Part shown: positions 7,024-14,238 of the stretch, in pieces
Numbering within the stretch: position 1 is the stretch's first letter
How the letters are laid out: every line of letters begins with the position of its first letter
From: JAEUIZ01 sp046155605
GTDB taxonomy: Bacteria > Planctomycetota > Phycisphaerae > Phycisphaerales > UBA1924
Direction of reading: 5' to 3'
NCBI GenBank assembly: GCA_046155605.1
Contig: JBJXFQ010000023.1
Coordinates: 1 to 17,612 of the forward strand
Length of the DNA: 17,612 nucleotides
Notes under the pieces: generated by a model
The model's database searches: none
Told to the model about the DNA's origin: nothing
Seen by the model: the letters and a program-made list of their open reading frames with translations, nothing else
Made by a program: the position numbers and the translations under genes

Positions 7024-7063
7024 GTGCTGGAACCACGCCGAGAGTGCTGAAACCACGCCGAGG
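7024..7063. repeat. Tandem 20-bp direct repeat (two copies)
   Basis: GTGCTGGAACCACGCCGAGA (7024-7043) is followed directly by a second copy (7044-7063) that differs at two positions. The second copy runs into the 36-bp hairpin repeat, so the CACGCCGAG part of that repeat appears to have been duplicated. It lies 23 nt after the rpsR stop. Confidence 0.75.
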
Positions 7064-7107
7064 ATGAGGCTTTGCGAATCCTCGGGTCGAATCTACCAGC
7101 GGATTCG
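7054..7107. repeat. Dispersed 36-bp hairpin repeat, copy B, plus a second hairpin
   Basis: CCGAGGAT (7058-7065) pairs with ATCCTCGG (7078-7085), as in the copy after cdaR; the 36-bp unit (7054-7089) matches that copy at 34 of 36 positions. It is directly followed by a 6-bp stem, CGAATC (7088-7093) with GATTCG (7102-7107), around an 8-nt loop. Both lie between rpsR and the next gene and could mark the end of the nfu-mutY-rpsR transcript. There is no T-run. Confidence 0.68.
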
Positions 7108-7165
7108 CTCCAAGTCGCTCAGTCTCGGCATCGGGAATCGCAGGTACCCGGCTGCGCGGATCTCC

Positions 7166-7666
7166 ATGATGCCTCCCACGATTGCCCGCGATTACGCCGC
7201 CATCCGTGCCGCGATCCCCGCAACGCCACCCGGCGATCGCGCCGTGGCGATGCAACTCGCCGTCGATCTCTTCTGGTCGCGCCTCGCCACCACCGGAGTC
7301 TCCTGGATCGGCTTCTATCTCAAACGTCCCGACGCTGACGAGATGATCCTCGGCCCGCGACGCGATAAGCCCGCGTGCTCTCCCATCGGCCTCCATGGTG
7401 CATGCGGCCGATGCTGGCGCGACCGCACACCCTTGATCGTCCGCGATGTCGCCTCCCTCGGCGAGGGCTACATCGCCTGCGACCCACGCGACAAGAGCGA
7501 GGTCATCCTGCCGCTCCTCGAAGCCGACGGCACCTGCTGGGGTGTCCTCGACGCCGACAGTTACGACGTGGCCTCGTTTGACGAGCGCGACGCCGCCGGC
7601 CTCGCCACCATCCTCCGCGCCCTCCGGCTCACATCGATCGACGCCGGTCCCGCCGTGATCGTCTGA
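7166..7666 (+). CDS. msrC: GAF-domain free methionine-(R)-sulfoxide reductase
   Basis: fRMsr enzymes reduce free methionine-(R)-sulfoxide in the cytosol, using thioredoxin as electron donor. The 166-residue protein is a single GAF domain of the family's usual length. The three functional Cys positions are present: Cys71 (KPAC), Cys80 (HGACG) and Cys105 (YIACD). The Cys80-Cys105 spacing is within one residue of the E. coli enzyme, and the DKSEVILPL strand after YIACD is also family-typical. An additional Cys83 is present. The frame is open back to 7007, but residues before the ATG pair at 7166/7169 look non-coding and cross the hairpin repeat, so 7166 is chosen; 7169 is equally possible. No good ribosome binding site is seen. 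The gene sits between two copies of the hairpin repeat and appears monocistronic. It fits thematically with mutY as an oxidative-damage repair function. Confidence 0.85.
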   Translation: MMPPTIARDYAAIRAAIPATPPGDRAVAMQLAVDLFWSRLATTGVSWIGFYLKRPDADEMILGPRRDKPACSPIGLHGACGRCWRDRTPLIVRDVASLGEGYIACDPRDKSEVILPLLEADGTCWGVLDADSYDVASFDERDAAGLATILRALRLTSIDAGPAVIV

Positions 7667-7687
7667 AACTCGCCCGACCCGACCAGC

Positions 7688-7769
7688 GACGCCGAGTCTC
7701 AGCGAGTCCGCGAGCGAAGGCTCGAGCACCCGAGGATTCGCTCGCCAAGCCTCACTCATCCTCGGCGTC
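7688..7769. repeat. 82-bp nested palindrome containing hairpin repeat copy C (inverted)
   Basis: GACGCCGAG (7688-7696) pairs perfectly with CTCGGCGTC (7761-7769), and inside it GCGAGCGAA (7710-7718) pairs perfectly with TTCGCTCGC (7737-7745). GAGT/ACTC (7704-7707 with 7754-7757) adds a short middle helix. The right half (7728-7769) is the dispersed repeat in the opposite orientation to the other two copies; it keeps CCGAGGAT (7730-7737) and ATCCTCGG (7758-7765) but carries 5-base and 2-base insertions. It lies 21 nt after the msrC stop and may act as a transcript end or cruciform. Confidence 0.75.
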
Positions 7770-7872
7770 AGAGCGCAAGAATCAGGCTGAGTCCACAAGA
7801 GCGATTCATCGGCCCCACGCCGCGATCTTTGCGCTTCCTTCCGCAGTCCGACACCTCACCGAGGAGCACGCC

Positions 7873-8853
7873 ATGGTCCCACGCCTTGTCCACCGTTTCG
7901 CTCGCCGTCTCGTCGTCGCGGCCCTTGCCCTCGTTCCGCTGGCCCTCGGCGGCTGGGGCGAAACCGGCCATCGCATCGTCGGCCAGATCGCCTACAACCG
8001 CCTGACTCCCGCTGCCAAGGCTGAGATCGACACCATTCTCGCCAGTGAGCAGACCGACCTCGCGACCGCTTCCTACTGGCCCGACGCCGTCGCGCGCTCG
8101 CAGCCTCAATACCGCTTCGCCAACCAACTCCACTACGCCAACGTGCCCCAGGGTTCCGCCGAATACGTCCCCGACCGCGATCGGCCCACTGGCGGCGACG
8201 TCGTCAGCGCCATCGACGACTTTGCCAAGACCCTCGCCGACAAGACCAAGCCCATCGACAAGCGCCTCGAGGCCCTCCGCTTCCTCGCCCATTTCGTCGG
8301 CGACATCCACCAGCCGCTCCACGTCGGCTACAAGGAAGATCGAGGCGGCAACGACTTCTACGTCCGCTTCTACAACCGCCGCAGCAAACTCCACGCCGTC
8401 TGGGACACCGGCATCCTCGAGAAATCCGGCATCGATTGGCAGGAATACGCCATCGACCTCGACGCCAAGATCAGGCCGCAGGACGTCATCGCTTACACCG
8501 AGCACATGACTCCTCTCGATTGGGCCCAGGAGTCGTATCAACTCGCCGTCCGCGAGGTCTACGGCACGCTGCAGCAGGACGAGACCATCGCCCGGCCTTA
8601 CGTCGACGAGAAACTACCCGTGATCGAGGACCAACTCTCGATCGCCGGCGTCCGACTCGCCACGATGATCAACTCCATGTTCGGCGGCACGCCCGCCCCG
8701 CTCCCCGCTCCCCAGACCGTCTATGTCACCACTTCCGGCAAGCGCTACCACGCCGCCGGATGCCGCTTCCTCGCCGGCCCGCATTCCCCGCTGCCGCTCG
8801 ACGAGGCCAAGCGCAACCGCACACCCTGCACCTTCTGCGACCCGTCGCGGTAG
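7873..8853 (+). CDS. Secreted S1/P1-type nuclease with C-terminal Cys-rich module
   Basis: S1/P1 nucleases are zinc enzymes that degrade single-stranded DNA and RNA outside the cell. The 326-residue protein has an Arg-rich N-region and a hydrophobic signal peptide (about 13-27), with cleavage expected before Trp28, which as the new N-terminus would be a zinc ligand. The other ligands are recognisable: WGETGH, YWPDAV, the His of QLHYANVP, the H-x3-D-x5-H series in AHFVGDIHQPLH and HAVWD. Residues ~280-326 form an added module with YHAAGCRFL and TPCTFC, resembling short Cys-containing modules attached to other secreted nucleases. Its four-residue metal-binding or disulphide role is inferred. 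GAGGAG lies 7 nt before the ATG. It lies upstream of the thiC riboswitch, with no sign of co-transcription. Confidence 0.9.
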   Translation: MVPRLVHRFARRLVVAALALVPLALGGWGETGHRIVGQIAYNRLTPAAKAEIDTILASEQTDLATASYWPDAVARSQPQYRFANQLHYANVPQGSAEYVPDRDRPTGGDVVSAIDDFAKTLADKTKPIDKRLEALRFLAHFVGDIHQPLHVGYKEDRGGNDFYVRFYNRRSKLHAVWDTGILEKSGIDWQEYAIDLDAKIRPQDVIAYTEHMTPLDWAQESYQLAVREVYGTLQQDETIARPYVDEKLPVIEDQLSIAGVRLATMINSMFGGTPAPLPAPQTVYVTTSGKRYHAAGCRFLAGPHSPLPLDEAKRNRTPCTFCDPSR

Positions 8854-8886
8854 CACGGTCGCACACTCAACAACGCCGATCCCTCC

Positions 8887-8892
8887 TATCAT
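8887..8892 (+). promoter_or_regulatory. -10-like box for the thiC riboswitch transcript
   Basis: TATCAT matches the -10 consensus at five of six positions and would start transcription at about 8899, just before the riboswitch aptamer at 8904. A clear -35 hexamer is not seen at the expected distance. Confidence 0.4.
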
Positions 8893-8903
8893 TTCAGCAT
8901 TCG

Positions 8904-9002
8904 CTCGGGGCGCGGCCCACAGGCGACCGCCTGTGACACCCACTTTGGGAGCCGCTGAGACGCACCCGTAGAACCTGATCCGGTTCGCACCGGCGGAGGG
9001 AA
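8904..9002 (+). promoter_or_regulatory. TPP riboswitch (THI element)
   Basis: The conserved aptamer blocks are present in order: CTCGGGG (8904-8910), GCCGCTGAGA (8951-8960), ACCCGTAGAACCTGATC (8964-8980), paired CCGG arms around 8980-8992, and GGAGGGAA at the 3' end (8995-9002). Between the P2 arms (GCGGC with GCCGC) there is an additional strong stem, CACAGGC (8928-8934 region) with GCCTGTG around a GACC loop, which extends P3. TPP binding is expected to lower thiC expression. The GGAGGG inside the 3' conserved block is also the only ribosome binding site for thiC, 9 nt before its TTG start, so control is probably by blocking ribosome access; no terminator hairpin lies between aptamer and gene. 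Confidence 0.96.
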
Positions 9003-9009
9003 CGCGACC

Positions 9010-11178
<2,169 letters not shown>

Positions 11179-11227
11179 TGCCGGTTGTTGGTCATGATTT
11201 GAGCGCACGCTGAGGGGAATGTTCACG

Positions 11228-12064
11228 ATGATCGTGCGACTTGAAGGCAATATTGACGATGACCAACGGGACATGGCATCACTATTTCGCAGCCTTCACG
11301 CGATTCACACCGAGATTACGACACGCCGGTGGCAGTTGCGATGCGCGTCTTGCCGTTACCTTGGTCCGTGGGCTGCCGCCGTCTTGTACGCCGCATTCCT
11401 CGAAGGAAATCGTCGGAGACAGCGCCCGCGTATACAGCTTCCCAAGGAGCCTCCTCCGTTAGCCGCATTCTGTGTGTTCTCTGGCATGGCCAAGGAGCTC
11501 AATAACGGTCCTCCGCCCAATCCGGAGCACCCTGAGTGCGAGACGATCCCCATCGAACAGTTCAGCAAGGCCAGTTGGGATCGCAGCAATCGGATCATCG
11601 GCTTGCTGCGACGACACACAGAGTTGGCCGACGACACCGAAGACCAGATTAGAACGTGCGTTCAAGAGGTGATTCAGAACGTTGTCGACCACGCGCAATC
11701 GGAAATCGGAGGCGTAATGTCTGCGCGCTACATCGACTCTTCTCGCGAGCTTCGCGTCGCCATCGTTGATCGCGGTCGGGGAATCGCGGCGTCGTTGCGC
11801 CAGCAGTACGCGGACACGACTACGTCGTTCATTGCGCTGCAACGAGTGGTGGCCGGTCACTACTCCTCGCGGTCGCGGCCGAACAACATGGGCATCGGCA
11901 TCAGTAATCTGTTTGGTTTGATTCGAGCCGCGCACGGTCGGATCGCGGTGTTTTCGGGGGATGCTCTTGCAGAAGTTCATGGCGGGTCAAGTCCAAGAGT
12001 TGATCAGCTCAGGGAAGGAAGTTTCCCTGGAACCGCCGTATTCTTCACGGTACCAATAGTCTGA
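11228..12064 (+). CDS. GHKL-type ATP-binding protein (anti-sigma-factor-kinase-like) with STAS-like N-terminal region
   Basis: This ~278-residue protein has a C-terminal HATPase_c fold: N-box QEVIQNVVDHA near residue 145-155, G1 box VDRGRGI near 176-182 and G2 box NMGIGISNL near 217-225, followed by the closing GTAVFFTVPI strand. Serine-kinase anti-sigma factors such as SpoIIAB/RsbW have this layout. The first ~90 residues look like a STAS-type alpha/beta region (strand, YLGPWAAAVLYAAF helix) rather than a sensor domain. There are no His-kinase dimerisation residues, so it is not a classical sensor kinase. A DUF4325 STAS-like gene follows after 26 nt, suggesting a partner pair. GAGGGG (11212-11217) is 10 nt before the ATG at 11228; the ATG at 11219 is almost inside it, so 11228 is preferred. 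Codon and base composition are less GC-rich than in neighbours, a sign of transfer. Confidence 0.75.
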   Translation: MIVRLEGNIDDDQRDMASLFRSLHAIHTEITTRRWQLRCASCRYLGPWAAAVLYAAFLEGNRRRQRPRIQLPKEPPPLAAFCVFSGMAKELNNGPPPNPEHPECETIPIEQFSKASWDRSNRIIGLLRRHTELADDTEDQIRTCVQEVIQNVVDHAQSEIGGVMSARYIDSSRELRVAIVDRGRGIAASLRQQYADTTTSFIALQRVVAGHYSSRSRPNNMGIGISNLFGLIRAAHGRIAVFSGDALAEVHGGSSPRVDQLREGSFPGTAVFFTVPIV

Positions 12065-12090
12065 CGCCGGGCCAACGAGTCACCAGCACG

Positions 12091-12399
12091 ATGAATTCTG
12101 TACAAATCAATGCGAAAGACCTTATCGATCCGGCGGGTTCCGTCGTCGGGAGTGCGACGCGGATCGGTAACGAAGCTGCGAGGCATCTGCGAACAGGCGC
12201 GCCCGTTGTGATCTCTCTGCACGGAGTGCGAGGCGTATCGTCAAGTTTTTTCAACGTTATTTTTTCGCTTGTGGCGGAAGTTCTTCGCAATGATTTCAAC
12301 GACCAACAATTTCGCGTCGACACCGAGACAGCCACTCAACGCTTGGTGTACATGCAATCGCGAGACGCATTCCTCCGATCGCGGCCGTCGGATGCATAA
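12091..12399 (+). CDS. STAS-like DUF4325 protein, partner of the upstream ATPase
   Basis: This 102-residue protein matches the DUF4325 STAS-like type: an Arg-rich first helix (ATRIGNEAARHL), the central strand and loop VVISLHGVRGVSSSFFN, then a helix leading to EVLRNDF. The Val-Ser-Ser-Ser-Phe-Phe segment occupies the position of the phosphorylatable Ser in anti-sigma-factor antagonists, so it could be phosphorylated by, or bind, the ATPase encoded 26 nt upstream. No target sigma factor or effector gene is next to the pair; the next gene is a GC-rich methyltransferase. Its DNA is much poorer in G+C than the flank (22/60 at 12241-12300 against 48/60 at 12541-12600). No Shine-Dalgarno is evident, consistent with coupling to the first gene. 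The phosphorylation role is inference from family organisation. Confidence 0.72.
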   Translation: MNSVQINAKDLIDPAGSVVGSATRIGNEAARHLRTGAPVVISLHGVRGVSSSFFNVIFSLVAEVLRNDFNDQQFRVDTETATQRLVYMQSRDAFLRSRPSDA

Positions 12400-12435
12400 G
12401 CTTCGCGACGGGTCGTTTCGTTGAAGGGATCCGGA

Positions 12436-13368
12436 ATGTCCACCGCCTCCGAATTCACCGGCTCGATCCCCGACATTTATCACGCCTGCCTCGGCCCGCT
12501 CCTCTTCGAGCCCTACGCCGCAGACCTCGTCGCGCGCGTCCGCCGCTGCCTGCTTTCCTACTCATCCGCGCCCGCCGGCGCGCCCGGCCCCCGCGTCCTC
12601 GAGCTCGCCTGCGGCACGGGTATCGTCACCAAGCACCTGCTCGCCGCGCTCCCGCCGGGCGGCACGCTCGTCGCCACCGACCTCAATACCGCGATGCTTG
12701 ACGTTGCGCGCCGATACGTCGGGGCTGGCGCGCCGGCTAACGCGGGGGCAGACGGAGCCAAAGGGCGGGCCGAAGGGGCGGCACGCCTCACCTTCCAGCA
12801 GGCCGACGCTTGCAAACTCCCCTTCCCCGACGGCTCATTCGATCTCATCGTCGCGCAGTTCGGCGTCATGTTCTTCCCCGATAAGGTCGCCGCGATGCGC
12901 GAGGCCCGCCGAGTTCTCGCAAAGGCCGTTCCAAACGACGCGTACGATCGTGGCCAGGCGCGCGAGAGCGGCCGCTACCTCTTCAACGTCTGGGATTCGC
13001 TCGACCACAACCCGATCCCCGCGACCGTGCAGGCCACGCTCGAGTCGCTCCTGCCCGCCAATCCGCCGCGATTCCTCGCCCAGACGCCCTACGGCTGGCA
13101 CGACCGCGCGACGATCGAATCCACCGTCCGCGCCGGCGGCTTCGCCACCGTTACTCTCGAGGCTGTCACGTTCCCATCGCAATCTCCCTCCGCCGCCGAC
13201 GCCGCCCGCGGGCTCATCGACGGCACGCCCAACCTCGTCGCCCTGAGCGAGCGCGGCATCACCGACACCGCGCCCATCCGCGCCGCCGCGTCCCAACGCC
13301 TCGCCGAGCGGCTGGGCGACTCGCCATGCCGATCCATCATGCGGGCCGTGGTGGTCGAGGCGTCGTAG
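12436..13368 (+). CDS. Class I SAM-dependent methyltransferase (UbiE-like, Methyltransf_11)
   Basis: This 310-residue protein has motif I VLELACGTGIVTKHL (about 54-68), the acidic end of strand beta2 VATDLN (about 81-86), motif II FDLIVAQFGVMFFPD and a following MREARRVL helix. It belongs to the Methyltransf_11/UbiE-like group that methylates small molecules. Two low-complexity inserts are noticeable: a Gly/Ala-rich stretch between the beta2 region and the QQADA strand, and about 14 residues after RRVL where relatives have a PGG turn before RYLFNVWD. The start is the ATG at 12436, preceded by AAGGGA at 6 nt; a TTG at 12421 would add five residues. The gene follows the low-GC ATPase/STAS pair, but its high GC marks it as native, so it is probably not part of that module. 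The substrate is unknown. Confidence 0.85.
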   Translation: MSTASEFTGSIPDIYHACLGPLLFEPYAADLVARVRRCLLSYSSAPAGAPGPRVLELACGTGIVTKHLLAALPPGGTLVATDLNTAMLDVARRYVGAGAPANAGADGAKGRAEGAARLTFQQADACKLPFPDGSFDLIVAQFGVMFFPDKVAAMREARRVLAKAVPNDAYDRGQARESGRYLFNVWDSLDHNPIPATVQATLESLLPANPPRFLAQTPYGWHDRATIESTVRAGGFATVTLEAVTFPSQSPSAADAARGLIDGTPNLVALSERGITDTAPIRAAASQRLAERLGDSPCRSIMRAVVVEAS

Positions 13369-13412
13369 CATCTGGATGCGTCGAATGCAGATCGTCGCCT
13401 GACCGCTGCCTG

Positions 13413-13895
13413 ATGAACCACGAAGTTCCAGTCACCATACGCCCCGCGCCGATCTTTCTCGGCTACTGCCTTCAGCTCCTCTTGCCCCGCCCAGACTGGC
13501 TAGCCGATCCGCGCGTGAAGACCATCGCAAGCGTGAGTGATTGCTTCGCACTGCGGCCGACGGAGTGGATTCAACGCTGGGACTTCAACATCGCAACCGG
13601 CTTCTACGACAACCCCGATCGTGCCGCCTCTGCCTTCGATCCCGCTAACAACAACGCACCGTACCGCCTCTTTGCCTATGACTTTTACCCGCTTCGTTTC
13701 GACATCCATGGCGGCATCGTCGAGGTCGATCCGCAGAAGGCTTTCGGCGTCGAGTTCGATCCCTCGTCCCGGCCCACAATCATCCCCGGTTTCCGATTTC
13801 TCGGCTACGACGTCGTCGAGCTATGGGCAGACAATCGGCCCGGTCATGCGGACGCTAGCAGGCCGTTGAACAATGGCCGATGTGACGGGGCTTGA
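13413..13895 (+). CDS. Hypothetical protein, 3' end probably lost to an insertion sequence
   Basis: This 160-residue product is not recognised. The body is aromatic-rich and hydrophilic, with motifs such as WIQRWDFNIATGFYDN, LFAYDFYPLRFDIHGG and FRFLGYDVVELW, and no signal peptide or membrane segment. It looks like a small cytosolic alpha/beta protein, possibly immunity-like, but I cannot assign it. The start is the ATG at 13413; the frame is open back to 13326, but that part overlaps the methyltransferase and looks non-coding. The last ~14 residues (from about 13854) are read from the terminal repeat of an insertion sequence, so the native C-terminus is missing. The gene may therefore be a pseudogene. 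No good ribosome binding site is visible. Confidence 0.55.
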   Translation: MNHEVPVTIRPAPIFLGYCLQLLLPRPDWLADPRVKTIASVSDCFALRPTEWIQRWDFNIATGFYDNPDRAASAFDPANNNAPYRLFAYDFYPLRFDIHGGIVEVDPQKAFGVEFDPSSRPTIIPGFRFLGYDVVELWADNRPGHADASRPLNNGRCDGA

Positions 13896-14055
13896 GCCGG
13901 TCCGGCGGCACGAGTCCTGCTTGATCGACTCGTGTGACCCGGTTCACCCGGCCAGAAGGTTTCTTATTCGAACAAGGTTGTATGCGGCGGCCGCGAGATC
14001 GAAGCACTGGCTGATCTTCTCGCGTCCCATGTGCCTGGCCCTTCTCATCCCCGCC
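13856..14055 (-). mobile_element. Insertion-sequence remnant: terminal repeat and 3' end of a DDE transposase
   Basis: On the minus strand, 13944 to about 14055 encodes GMRRARHMGREKISQCFDL then AAAAYNLVRIRNLLAG and a stop. This is the C-terminal signature of IS5/IS1182-type DDE transposases (R-x-R-H-x-G, then AAYNLVR). About 85 nt after the stop the sequence ends in TTCAACGGCCTGCTAG; on the plus strand CAGGCCGTTGAACAAT (13859-13874) is a typical inverted-repeat end of such elements, and it folds as GGCCGTTG/CAATGGCC. Nothing upstream of the last ~37 codons remains, and no second terminal repeat is seen, so the element is deleted and inactive. It truncates the gene at 13413 and abuts an orphan dockerin-like fragment. 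The family name is from memory of motifs; boundaries are good to about 5 nt. Confidence 0.7.
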
Positions 14056-14133
14056 GTCGACTTCGATCGCAGCGGCAGCCTCAACGTCAACGACTTTGTG
14101 GCGTTCCTCAACGCGTGGGCGGCAAACCAGTAG
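14056..14133 (+). pseudogene. Orphan dockerin-like C-terminal fragment
   Basis: The 25 residues before the TAG (VDFDRSGSLNVNDFVAFLNAWAANQ, given here in shorter parts as VDFDRSGSLNVNDF and VAFLNAWAANQ) are a dockerin-like calcium-loop module, D-x-D-x-S-G-S-x-N-V-N-D, typical of the end of secreted planctomycete proteins. The same signature ends the protein encoded at 14239-15624. The frame continues upstream only into antisense transposase DNA, so the rest of the gene has been removed by the insertion-sequence-linked deletion. It has no start signal of its own. Confidence 0.65.
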
Positions 14134-14164
14134 TCCGAGTGGCACGTAGAGAGGCCAACGAGTC

Positions 14165-14186
14165 GGGAGGGAGGGGGGGGTGAGGG
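14165..14186 (+). other. G-tract with G-quadruplex potential and G8 homopolymer
   Basis: The plus strand reads GGG-A-GGG-A-GGGGGGGG-TGA-GGG, four or more G-runs with loops of 1-3 nt. It lies in the 105-nt gap between the dockerin-like fragment and the convergent end of the repeat-protein gene. The rest of this gap holds a short run of CGCT/TCGCT-like sequence and no other recognisable element. Confidence 0.55.
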
Positions 14187-14238
14187 AGCGACGGGTGCTT
14201 TGCTTCGCTTCGTCGCTGCGTCGCTTGACCCCTTCCTC

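Noticed and set aside
12835..13371. A 178-codon minus-strand frame opposite the UbiE-like methyltransferase
   Set aside because: No domain, and the plus-strand gene has intact SAM-binding motifs.
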